64,000 bases of DNA from Meta bourneti (lineage: Eukaryota > Arthropoda > Arachnida > Araneae > Tetragnathidae): contig OW119927.1 of assembly GCA_933210815.1 (NCBI GenBank), positions 40,105,696 to 40,169,695 of the forward strand. The letters run 5' to 3'. Under the pieces are notes generated by a model. The model saw only the letters and a list, made by a program, of their open reading frames with translations. It did no database searches and was not told the origin of the DNA. A program made the position numbers and the translations under genes. Within the stretch, counting starts at the first letter, position 1; every line of letters starts with the position of its first letter. Below, in pieces: positions 48,240 to 58,055 of the stretch.

Positions 48240-48990
48240 ACCCGTCTACCTAGAGGTCATAGCGTTCGCAGGGCTGCCACAGCTAAAGCACTTATGAAAT
48301 ATTATTAGCATAAATTTAAAAAAATAGCAAAAAGAGTCTCCTCTTCAACCATATTTCAGTAGCAGTTTTAGTTGTTTAGACACAGCATGAGTCGACTAAA
48401 ATACAAAATGGGCTTATTAAGTATCAAACAAACGTTCAAGATCTCGCCAAAAAATTTAAATTTGAACTTAGAAAAATCACAAATCTTTTTAATAGAGTTT
48501 TATGACAATCTAGCAACTACAGATTCCGATGTTTTTCTTTCATGGTTGCCACGGCTTGACGACAAAACTTCGAAATCGTCGTCCCTTGGATAATTTTACC
48601 GCTATAGAAAAACCCGAAAAATAGTTTTCTGTCCGTTATTAGTGAAAAAGGAACTAAATTTTCGTAGACTTTTGGTGAATTTTCAAGAAAGTCGCCAAAA
48701 TTTTGAAAATAGGAGCTTTTGAGATGATTTTGCTTAAAAGATACAGCTAGCTGAGGTTGGCAAACAGTAGCAAAAAGTCGCCTGTGGCAGCCCTGCGTTT
48801 GTTTGTTACCCAGTAGGTCCCAAGTTTGAATCTTGGTTTATATGCAAAAAGATATTGGTGATTTGGTAGGAGCAACGGCGGCATACCCACTACTGGGTGC
48901 TCTCAGAAAATAACCATAAGTTCGTTCCTTGTTAGTGACGAAGGCCGAAGAGGCCAATGGTCAGACATTAAAAAAATTTGCACATTCAAG
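48240..48990 (+). mobile_element. tRNA-like SINE split by a MITE
   Basis: Removing 48270-48794 joins an A-box-like TACCTAGAGGTCATAGCG to CCCAGTAGGTCCCAAG and a B-box-like GTTTGAATCTTGG. The spacing is normal for a tRNA head. The body downstream runs to GGCCAATGGTCAGACATTAA, followed by an A run at about 48980. Its body differs from SINE-A and SINE-B. It could be related to the tRNA-like copy at 24135-24303, whose A-to-B box arrangement is similar. Confidence 0.55.
48270..48794. mobile_element. hAT-like MITE, 525 bp
   Basis: The inverted termini AGGGCTGCCAC (48270-48280) and GTGGCAGCCCT (48784-48794) are perfect over 11 bp. They sit between GCGTTCGC (48262-48269) and GCGTTTGT (48795-48802), an 8 bp duplication with 6 of 8 identical. 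(C)AGGGCTGCCA-type termini and 8 bp targets suggest hAT. The 73-codon ORF inside is not transposase-like. Confidence 0.7.
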
Positions 48991-49344
48991 GTGATAAACG
49001 GGGACGTTTCAGTTAGCAGCACGAGAGAGTGAACCCAGAACTTCTCTCAGGTTCTCCCAAAACAGAAGTCGGTGCGCACATCCATTAAGCTGCCTGAGTC
49101 TTATAATCTATTCTATAATTTATAATTTCAGGACTTACAGTATGGTAATAAAATTCGATTCAAGTGGGGCAGTGAGAGAAAAAATATTTTCTCATCGATA
49201 CGAAGTAAAAAAAAAGAACTGCACAGACCCCAGCTTCAAGTAGCTGATATCGTTTTGTTCGTTTTAGAATATATTGAGTTGAATAGAAACAAAAAATAAT
49301 TATAACGGACGACTATTTATCCTGTTTTAAATAACGAGTAGCAC
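48991..49344. other. No recognisable feature
   Basis: Mixed-composition spacer, GC-richer at 49005-49100, between the SINE tail and the tandem array. Confidence 0.4.
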
Positions 49345-49654
49345 AACACAGCACAGTTCCTGTCTGAGGCCGAAAGCTCATCCGTGTTTTCAATTCAATA
49401 TTACAAAGACATGCTGACAAAAGAGCTTTCAAATGGTCTGTTTAATACAGAATGCAGTAACTTTTCTCCCGGCTGCTTCAAATGAAATCTGTCATAATAA
49501 TCATACATTATACAGTACACATCATTCTCACAAAATTTCCATATAACAAACTCCGGTTTCATTCTAAACTCCCCCGCTACAATCACACGAAATCCAGCAT
49601 TTCCGATTTTCGAGTTTGTTATTATTTCCGATATCACATTCATACATATCTCCT

Positions 49655-50340
49655 TATTTGACAATCCTATACATAAATAAATTTCTATCTGTTCATTTTG
49701 TCGCTAATTTTCAGAAGATTGAAAACTCTAAAGACTACTCTTCTAATTATACTATTTTCCCCCTTTGCCATAATGCATTAAATCAATTTCATCAATGAAT
49801 AAATGAATTGGTACAGCTGTATTATACGCCTCATTTGGTGGCAAGGTTCTTGGCGCGTTTTTTGGTGTACTTTTTATGTCGCCAATGAAAGAATTCTTAG
49901 AAAAAAATCGTTTTTTTTTTAAACAGAAAATAATAAGTTTAGCGGAAAGTGATCAAAGGGAAAAAATACAAAACTTCTTAAAAACATGTTTTTTTCTCGG
50001 AAAATAATTAGCAGAAATAGTTGGAAAATAGCGGTTAAAATAGCTTTTTATTTAACCCTAATAAAGATGGGTTGCCTTCACCTGACATAACTCGCTACTA
50101 AAAGTGTGCCAAGAGCGTTGCCACCAAACGAGGCGTATAATACAGCTGTACCAATGAATTTCCAAATTTTATATGCCTCAGGTATACAGAAGCCATAGCA
50201 GATATATACAGATGCTTCGCTAATTTTTCGCCTACTTATTGTTTATCAAAAATAGTTTTATAAAACAATTTATAAAAATTTTTAAACCTTCCAGATGTAA
50301 GCAAAGCATAACTTGAATTAAAGTGCAGTTTAAAGTTAAA
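49655..50340 (+). repeat. Repeat F, copy 1, interrupted by a MITE
   Basis: Without the MITE this stretch matches 53563-53900 in order. Shared blocks are the CAATCCTATACATAAATAAA-type start, CTTTGCCATAATGCATTAAA, TATACAGAAGCCAT, ACAGATGCTTCG with TAATTTTTCG, and a tail resembling GTAAGCAAAGCATAACTTGA. No coding content. Confidence 0.7.
49810..50152. mobile_element. 343 bp MITE with about 45 bp TIRs, 8 bp TSD and an empty-site relative
   Basis: The ends start GGTACAGCTGTATTATACGC and continue CTCATTTGGTGGCAA on the left, CTCGTTTGGTGGCAA on the right (reverse-complemented). Similarity reaches about 45 bp with a few mismatches. A perfect 8 bp duplication AATGAATT is at 49802-49809 and 50153-50160. 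The homologous repeat at 53563-53900 lacks the insert at the matching point (near 53693-53712). This directly supports insertion. No ORF is present. The superfamily is likely one producing 8 bp duplications, such as hAT. Confidence 0.9.
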
Positions 50341-51250
50341 CCTGAGGTGCTAAATGAACATAAATATTTTGTATTCAGTATACAATAATTTTCATTTCTT
50401 ATAGCTTCAAATAAAATCCGTCACATTGATGTGTCGTGCTGATACATTGTAAAGTGTAAACCATACTCACAAAATCTTTATAACCAAAATAGAAGACTCC
50501 GGTTTCATTCTAAAATCCCCCGCCAAATCGCACGAAATCCAACCTTCCCAATTCTAATTATACAAATTCAAGTAGCCGCTATGACACTGGCCTCATACAT
50601 GTCATGCTTAAGATTATAGCACAGTTCCTGTTTGAAAGACCAAAAACGCGTCACATTTTCAATTCAGTATTGCAAAGACATATCGACAAAAGCGCTTTAA
50701 ATGGTCTGCTAAATAACGAATTCGATATTTTTATTTTAGTTACGATATTGATATATCACACAGTGTATCATTCTCATGAAATTTCCATAACCAAAATAGC
50801 AAACTCCGGTTCCATTATAAACAGCCAGCCATATCGCACGAAATCCAACCCTTCCCAATTCTAATAATAGAAATTCAAGTGACCACTACAGCATTCGTTT
50901 CACGCATATTTATGCCGGATATTATCATACCACAGTTCCTGTTTGAATGACCTTTTTTCAATTCAGTATTACAGAGATATATTGACAAAAGAGCCTTCAA
51001 ATGGTCTGTTTAACACAAAATTCGATATTCTTATTTTAGACAAAATCAGTCATAATAGTTATATTCAGACACATTATACGGTGTATGTCATTCTCACAAA
51101 ATTTCCATAGCCAAAATAGTATAGTTTCACTCTACCCCCCGCCATCACAATCGCACGAAATCCAACCCTTCGCAATTCTAATTATAGAAATTCGAGTAGA
51201 CGCTACAGCACTAGCCTAATACATGTTTATACCGAAGATTATTATTGTGT

Positions 51251-51812
51251 CATTTGGGGCATGCACACACAGTCCACATTTCATATCCCTCCTCTGCGAG
51301 AGTTCGAATCGATTGGAGTTGCGTGACTTTGCGGACATCGAAATGAATGCCTGTCGTTAACGACATGGTCATTCAGTTTTCCGGATCCTCTCGGCAAAAG
51401 GTCAATCCGGCCCCTTCCCCGTCACCCCCTCCCCGCAAGTGACTATTTTAATCACCACTACTATTCCATAATGGGCAAGGAGGTAAGGAGTCTAAAAATA
51501 TTCATGCGTCGCTTGGCACTTGGTCTTTAAATATAAATTAGTGCTCGGGCTATAAGGACAGCTGAAGAAATAAATGGTTGGCTATTTGAGGTACACTTAG
51601 AATCCATAAATCGACGGAATGGCCATAAAAACGGGACATTTCAGATTGATTAAAAGATAGGCCGGGTATATGTTTTTTGGTGGACTTTTTATAGGTAAGG
51701 GAAGAAAAAGGTAGAAAAGGAAACAATGGGTAGAGCGTTGCATGGATGTCAATCTGTCACAGCATAGTGGTTTATTAACGGGTGTAGTTACTCTAAAGTA
51801 TTTAAAGATGTC
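51251..51812. other. GC-richer island 51260-51500, possible conserved element
   Basis: GGGCATGCACACACAGTCC, CGTCGTTAACGACATGG-like sequence and CCGGCCCCTTCCCCGTCACC contrast with the AT-rich flanks. CTGTCGTTAACGACA is a near palindrome at 51351-51365. No ORF explains it. Confidence 0.3.
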
Positions 51813-52237
51813 CATTAGAATCTTGATTATCCGAAGTAATGCGGGCAGAGGTCACCTCAGATAATCAGAAATTCGGATAATACAAACGCAGACACAAAAC
51901 AACCTATACTAAATACGCAACAAATTTACTGTACAACATGTTGCAACTATTGCTACTGAACGATACATAAAGCTGGGATTAATAATAGTCATTTCTCCAA
52001 TTTGTGTCACATTAAGTATTCTCTATAATTATTTTACAATAAATTATCACAAAACGTGAGTTACGTACCATTTAAACTCTCTTGAAAATATCCTTAATGA
52101 TCTGTTTCATGTCACTTTCTCGCATTTTGGACAAAGTGCTCAAAGCTTTATTTAAAGCTTAAAAACCTCAGCTTTAAATTCGGCTTGGATAACACGGACA
52201 CACGATTAATCGGAGCTCGGAGGTCAAGGTACTACTG
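51813..52237. mobile_element. Tigger/pogo-like MITE, 425 bp
   Basis: The left end CATTAGAATCTTGATTATCC and the right end (reverse) CAGTAGTACCTTGACCTCC are imperfect inverted repeats. GATAATC/GATTAATCGG motifs recur subterminally. The internal GTGAGTTACGTACC and GCTTTATTTAAAGCT are shared with 1349-1691, which preserves only the right part. No transposase ORF is present. A TA target is not clearly preserved here. Confidence 0.6.
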
Positions 52238-53262
52238 CATATTGATTGTCTTCGTTTAAAAAGTAGCAAAAGTAAATTACTCGCATTTGAAAAGAGATTA
52301 GTCAACGTAGTTTCGTTGCTTATCCTTTTCGGGAACGTTCAGTATATTCTTTACATCTCAATATGGTTCATCACATTGTTGTTTTTCACAAAACTAAACG
52401 ATAATTCTAAATCTTGTATTGTTGAAATTCAGTGTTGCTTATTTATTTGTATTCACAATAAAAATCTGTTTTGATTATCCGTTGGCGATATCTTATTCTA
52501 AAATAACTGGTAACTTTAATTTCATAAGAGCATAAATGTGTTTCTTGATGCTTTTCCATAGATAGTCATAGTTTTATTTTACTTTTCAAAGCGAGAACCC
52601 ATAGAAAAAGAATTGCAACAAATATATCATGCCAAGTCAGCGAGTAAATATATTGCTATGAATAAAATTATCTTAGATACTACATAAGAAAAGGAACTTC
52701 AAAACAATTTGTTTTATATAATGCTACGCATTTTTTTAAAGTAAAATTCGCGTAGACGATTTCAGGGTAAATATGAAAGATGTATACTTCCAGAAACAAA
52801 TAGTAGGAATGAATTATAATAAAGTTTGCATATGCGATAAATTAAATAAAGGCTTTTTAAAGACAACGTGAGAGTACAAAATTATTTTTTGATTTTTAAG
52901 GCATATAAAAATGGAATTATTCTAGTTTAACAACCAACGAGTATTTGAATTCGATAACATTCAATTGAATTCAACAAAAAGTGTGAATCTGCAAATATCG
53001 ATAAATTTAAAAACACTAATAAACATGGAAATAACTATTGAATAATGTTAACAGGTCAAACAACTTCTACTGACTGTAAGTCAGATCAATAAACTAACTA
53101 CTATTGTTATTGATCATAAATGTTTCTTAGCAGTAATTTACTCAGTACAATGAAGGTTTCAGAAAGTAATGATGTTGCTTGCTTTTAACAAAAGAGTTAC
53201 TAGTTAGAAGGCTTTAAGGATCATGTATTATTATATTAATTCACTGAGCAAAATTGAATAAA
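52238..53262. other. No recognisable feature
   Basis: AT-rich unique sequence with no ORF above 60 codons. Confidence 0.55.
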
Positions 53263-53510
53263 CTAGTATGAGTCAGGGATACCTTAAAATGTAGTTTATC
53301 TTCTTTCTGGCAGCGTTCGGTCTTTAATCAATTTGGAGTTGACCAATCAACTATCATATTTCAATTCGGAATTTATTCTTCGGAATTTTGTTTAGTGAAG
53401 TAGTGAAATCCGTTGGAAAAGGAGACAAGTGACGCCACGTTCAGAATAAAAACAGGAATGCTACTACCTTCTATATTTAGCTTCACGAAAAATACCTTTT
53501 TTAAGAGCAA
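53263..53510. repeat. Dispersed repeat family E, copy 3
   Basis: GGATACCTTAAAATGTAGTT, GGCAGCGTTCGGTCTTTAAT, CAACTATCATATTTCAATTC, GACAAGTGACGCCACGTTC and TAGCTTCACGAAAAATACC follow the order of copies 1 and 2. Confidence 0.6.
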
Positions 53511-53562
53511 ACTAAATTTTTGAGTTTTCTTATTTAAAATATTCTCGTATACACATCTTTAG

Positions 53563-53900
53563 ACTAGGCAATCTATACTTAAATAAACTTTTCCCTGGGC
53601 ACTATATAGGTAATTTTGAGGAGATGGAAAATCTACAGATTAGTTTTCTAATAAGTTTATCTCTTTGCCATTACGCATTAAATCGAATTGTTTCAATGAA
53701 TGAATAAGTTTCCGAATTTGATTTGTTTTAGGTGTACAGAAGCCATTCCAGATATATCATACAGATGCTTCGTTAATTTTTCGACAACTTATTCTTTACA
53801 TAAATAATTTTATAATGCTATTTTTAAATCTTTTAAACTCTCCAATGTAAGTGAAACACAATTTGAAGTACACTTTAACGACAAAACCGAGTTTATCTTC
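53563..53900 (+). repeat. Repeat F, copy 2, MITE-free
   Basis: Homologous to 49655-50340 but continuous across TTTCAATGAATGAATAAGTT, giving the empty site for the MITE at 49810-50152. Confidence 0.7.
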
Positions 53901-54589
53901 TTAAAAAATATCATATTTTTCAGCTAAATTAAACCAAAATATATTTGGTATTTAAGTATTTAAAAACAAAAAACAAAAAAAATATTTTTGTGCAACTCGA
54001 ATAGTTATTGGTTAAAATAGCATGAACTTTTTTTTCAAATTCGAAAAAAGTTGCACATTATTCGCTTAAATTCCTCACTATCGAACCTTACACCATCACC
54101 ATATTATAAATCCGTGACTATGAACGTAAAATTCAGCCATGTCGATTAAAGAACACCATCACACACATCATATTTCCACTTCTTGTTAAAATATTTCAGT
54201 ACCGTCACTTTACTGTGAAACTTTCTACTATTTTTGAAGAGTTTGTTACAGCGTTTCTGCACGCAAAGACATAACTAGAAGATTGATTAAGAAAAGTTAT
54301 TTTCCGACAGCAATCCGTTAAGTTGCTTATATCAAACATTAAACGAATTAGAATTAACAGGATATGCAATTAAATTAAAAATCATATTTCTTGAACTCAG
54401 AGCTTGTACAAGTGAACTCAATCAAAATGGAATGGTTCTATCTTGGTATTGAAGGTAACTATAAGTACCAAAATATTCTACTTTCATCTTCTTTTAAAAT
54501 AGTACCATTCACGAATTATCAATTCTCCGTAGGCCCATAGCTTTCATCATATGATCAATTTTTTCACTCTGGAAATTATCCACTTATAG
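53901..54589. other. No recognisable feature
   Basis: A-rich, with an AAACAAAAAACAAAAAAAAT-like run near 53970. Confidence 0.5.
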
Positions 54590-54850
54590 GTGCCGCGGTA
54601 GCCCAGTTGGAAGAGCAACGGATTAGAAACCGGATGGTTGCGAGTTCAAGACTCGGTACCGCCAAAGACCGTCGTGTAAACGGAAGTTGATGCGCCTTAA
54701 ATCTGTCGTGGCCTCAAATGTCCTCACGTTTTCGTGGTGTAAAAAAGCTGGAGAGTGGGGTGCCAGCTCAGGTGTTGATCTCGTCATCTGTCCATGATTC
54801 AAAATTACGGTGCGTTGCTCCAGTGCGACGTTAATCAACTACCTACCTAT
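54590..54850 (+). mobile_element. SINE-A, plus copy, internally shortened
   Basis: The head is intact: GTGCCGCGGTAGCCCAGTTG, then GAAGAGCAACGGATTAG and B-box GAGTTCAAGACTCGG. The body lacks the block with the GATTGATCCCGG motif, passing from AAAATTACG directly to GTTGCTCCAGTGCGACG. An imperfect duplication CACTTATAG against CAATTATAG flanks it. Confidence 0.85.
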
Positions 54851-54860
54851 GCAATTATAG

Positions 54861-55361
54861 TTTTTTGACGCAATCCTTTTTCAAGCGAAAGATATTTTTA
54901 CTTGGAAATAAGATAATTTTATACTAAGGATTCCACAACCAGAACAAACAAGACATGGATATGAGTGGCCAAAGCTATTCGACTTTTCTTCTTAACAATT
55001 CAAATGATGAAATAAATCATTGAATACAACACTTAAAATATTAAAATTTCAGTCAGCATTGTAAAGGAATCTATTCCAATAAGACAAAATATCAGCACTT
55101 CATCTCAGCAAATCATCTTATACACCCCTATTTTCCAAACTGAGGCCAGTGATTATTGAAATGAGGACTTGCAGGATTAGCAAAACTGTTTCTTTAGATG
55201 CATTTAATTATTAAATTGCTTAATCGATTGACCGTTCTACAGAAGCAACTTTCACTTCTTATTATATGTTTATTATATTTTTAAGCATCAGAACAAAATT
55301 TGTGAAGAATACATTCTGTTATATTTATCAAATAAATCATGATTTAAAAAAAATTATCTAT
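54861..55361. other. No recognisable feature
   Basis: AT-rich spacer between two facing SINE-A copies. Confidence 0.5.
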
Positions 55362-55374
55362 GATGAAAATTGGG

Positions 55375-55670
55375 TATTTGTAGGTAGGTATTTTAATTAA
55401 CGTCACACTGGAGCAACACAACGCGCTATTGGTGACGGTCCGGGATCAATCCCAAAGTGAAAGATCCGAGCACAACACCGCGTAATTTTGAACCACGGTC
55501 AGATGACGAGGCAACACCCCTGAGCTGGCACCCCACTCTCCAAACTTTCACACCACGACAGATTTAACGTGCACCAGTCCCCTTTATACACGACGATCTT
55601 TGGTTGGATTCGAACTTGCAACCCTCCGGTTGCTAGTCCGTTACTCTTCCAACAGGGCTACCATAGCCCC
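55375..55670 (-). mobile_element. SINE-A, minus copy, with 13 bp target duplication
   Basis: Nearly full length, lacking part of the body between CAAACTTTCACACCACG and ACAGATTTAACGTGCACC. A perfect 13 bp duplication GATGAAAATTGGG lies at 55362-55374 and 55671-55683. Confidence 0.9.
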
Positions 55671-55683
55671 GATGAAAATTGGG

Positions 55684-56654
55684 AGATGGAGGTTCGGAAA
55701 TCTCCGTGTAACACAATTACGGGAGTCCATTACTTTATTTAGGCTATCAGGATATTAAACACGCAGATGAAAACTGCGTGGTGCGTTGCAAAAAGTGGCA
55801 TTTCGGATGATCAGTTCCGAACTTGAGAATTCGCTCCCTCTTATAAATTCCAAAGAAATCAAATGTATTGATTTGGTTTGGGAAAAGAAACCTTTCAGTT
55901 CGTCGAAGATGTGTCATTCGTTCTTTGAATTCCAAGTCGTGGTCTGGCACGGGGCCAGGAAAACCTTTTACAGTGAGAAAAGTGTGTGGCCGTGTGTCGC
56001 TTTTATATGGTACAAGGAGCTTCCGCCCCCCCCCCGACAAAGAAACAAATTCGGTGTCGCGCAGAACTTTTCTTGATCTTTACTTGTTTCTTATGTACTT
56101 GCTTATTTTCTCCGAATAGCTTTCCTTTCGAATTCTCTTCTGAAAATATTTGTTTATTTGAATGAAAGTTCTATGTATAGTTCTTTACATAAAGCGAGTT
56201 GGGTTCCTGCAAAAATATATTTCGCCAATAAAATGCGTTCCTAGCCAAAGAATACCATTGGAATGAGTGTGCTGATTAAAATGAATGAACTGCAGAGTCA
56301 ATTATGAGTTTAAAATTGTTCCACGTCAAACTAAAACTAGTATCTTACATTTTGTTTAAATTACTTCAAATTCATAAAGTAACTTTATATGCAAGATAGC
56401 CAAATAATAATCTAGAAAGAACGACCAACATGTAAAGAAAACAAAAATATATTTAGGTGATAAAAATGATGCAGCTAGAAGACAACTATCCTTGGAGGCA
56501 GCAAGTTAATTATTCGATTTGTCATAATAGTCTGATATATCTACTTGGCAAAAAGAAATTTCATAAAAAAATAGGAGAAAACTAACGTAATTTAAGAAAG
56601 TAATTTAAAGTATAGCAAACATTTTATTTTATTGAGAGAGACGTACTTCTGAAT
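55684..56654. other. No gene; GC-richer patch 55770-56070 with C run
   Basis: Overlapping frames on both strands (83-97 codons) cover this patch, which includes GGTCTGGCACGGGGCCAGG and an uninterrupted run of at least nine C near 56027. None shows a recognisable domain. Open frames on both strands follow from the locally higher GC content. Confidence 0.35.
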
Positions 56655-57257
56655 AAACACTTGTGTTTATGAAAATTGCAATACCATAAAGGAATTGCCA
56701 GATTTGAATGAAATTTACGGGAAACTTAAAGCAGGGTATTGCATGCAAATGATTAGAAATGAAGAGAGAATGCGCATCCTAGGCTCAGCAGCGCCGTTTG
56801 AACGGTAGTATAAATAGAGGGCTGTTGAGGAACCAGACAAATATTACATCGTTGTCAGCGAGTTGAAAACTGTTCAGTTGAAGTCACTATGCCTCGCCAA
56901 AGGACGCCATATAAGCAAACTACAAAGTTCGAACTGAGAGGCATCATCGGTCTGTGGCAAGGAGATTTTCATATCGGGATATTGCTGCACTTCCCAGCAT
57001 TATGTCTCTACAGTGATGCGAGTGTGGAAGCAGTGGACTGAAGAGAACCGTACGAGTCGAAAATCTAGCAGTGGATAACGAAATGTGACAACACCACGGG
57101 ATGATAGACATTACATCAGCATGGCAGTAACAAATCGTGCAACTTCTTGAGTGTTAGCAGAGCACTGGAGCACTGCTACCGGTGAGGTATTGTCTGCTTC
57201 AATTGTTATTTCAGCTTCGCAGGGGACAGCATACAAGAATTCCTTTGGGAGGATACA
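56655..57257 (+). pseudogene. Tc1-like transposon fragment, 5' part
   Basis: The leader carries GTTTATGAAAATTGCAATAC and CATAAAGGAATTGCCAGAT, a conserved 5' region of a Tc1 family. The start ATG is at 56889, and the product opens MPRQRTPYKQTTKFELRG followed by IIGL, the N-terminal DNA-binding domain. A frameshift follows at about 56985. VMRVWKQWT is visible in the shifted frame. The fragment ends at about 57257, where SINE-B sequence begins. The DDE catalytic domain and 3' TIR are absent. Confidence 0.85.
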
Positions 57258-57440
57258 GTTGACCCTTGGTGCACTGCGCTAGCAACTTGGAAGTTGTAGA
57301 GGGAGCAGATTAAATTCCTCCTGGGTGTATTTCTCTTCTGTGTCAGTAACTATCTTTGTGTGTATTTCCATTACTTGACGTTGTATGTCTTGTGTTTGGC
57401 GCCGCATAGCCAAATATTGCCCTTGCGCCATAAAAATCTG
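57258..57440 (+). mobile_element. SINE-B, plus copy, head slightly truncated
   Basis: Begins within the A-box region (AGTTGACCCTTGGTGCACTG), and continues GCGCTAGCAACTTGGAAGTT and a B-box-like GCAGATTAAATTCCTCC. The body holds TTCTGTGTCAGTAACT, and the tail GTGTTTGGCGCCGCATAGCC ends in CCTTGCGCCATAAAAATCTG. It joins the Tc1 fragment directly. Confidence 0.85.
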
Positions 57441-57458
57441 ACCTACCTATGTTCATAT

Positions 57459-58039
57459 ATTAGGGGGACCCATAAGTAATATCGTTTTTTGGTATATTAT
57501 TTTAAAAAGCGGCATTTAATCAACTATGTAGTCATCTTAGTTATCTATGATCTTCCCCCATCTGATTATCAAGTTTTCTATCCCAGCTTTAAAAAAATTC
57601 CGGGTTGATGGGATCAAAATACTCAGCCAATGCGTTTTTGACCTCTTCATAAAAACTGAATTTTTCTGGGCAAGAAAGTGCTGTAAGGATCTGAAAAGAT
57701 GATAATCAGATAGGGAAAGGTCAGATGAGTATGGTGAGGATGGGGAGCACATCCCATCCGAGTTCCTTAATGCTTAGTTGAGTGATCCTCACAACATGTG
57801 GTCTCGCGTTATCATGTTGGAGGATAACACCTTTCCTATTGACTAAAACAGAATGTTTATCTACAATGGCTGCTTTCAATCGGTCAATTTGACCACAATA
57901 AACAGTCAGTAGCAGTTACTCCGACATTAAGCAGCTCAAAGGGAGCTACGCCATGGATGTTCCACCAAACGCATAGGAGAATCTTGCTTTCATCATGGAT
58001 ACTGGTCTTTTAAATTTTTCTCGGTGGCTCTCCAGTGGA
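57459..58039 (-). pseudogene. Mariner fragment, C-terminal half
   Basis: The 3' terminus (plus strand) reads TTAGGGGGACCCATAAGTAA. Moving right, the minus strand encodes the mariner C-terminal half. This is FFKAGIENLIIRWGKIIDN at the end, YSSDLSLSDYHLF as the third catalytic aspartate region, HDNARPHVVRITQLS as the second, and WWNIHGVAPFELL upstream. Frameshifts separate these segments. The N-terminal half is missing: sequence stops at the (TA)n where the Naiad begins, and I did not find it resuming beyond the Naiad. This mariner is a different family from the one at 35350-36570. Confidence 0.85.
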
Positions 58040-58055
58040 ATATATATATATATAA
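58040..58055. repeat. (AT)8 at the Naiad 3' boundary
   Basis: A short AT run separates the mariner fragment from the Naiad. A matching TA run lies at the element's other end (61337-61353). Confidence 0.9.

Larger units (their letters stand above)
49345..51250. repeat. Degenerate tandem array, units about 310 bp
   Basis: Units start near 49345, (headless) 50398, 50619 and 50929. Each carries CACAGTTCCTG, then CAATTCAGTATTACAAAGAC-like sequence, AAATGGTCTG, CTCACAAAATTTCCATA, CTCCGGTTTCATTCTAAA, and CGCACGAAATCCAACC with CAATTCTAATTATAGAAATT. The last two units are spaced 310-318 bp apart. Between units 1 and 2 lies a different repeat carrying the MITE. An 87-codon minus frame in unit 1 is not preserved in the other units, arguing against coding. 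Confidence 0.75.

Noticed and set aside
49401..49664. 87-codon minus-strand ORF as a conserved exon
   Set aside because: The matching units of the tandem array contain stops and frameshifts in this frame.
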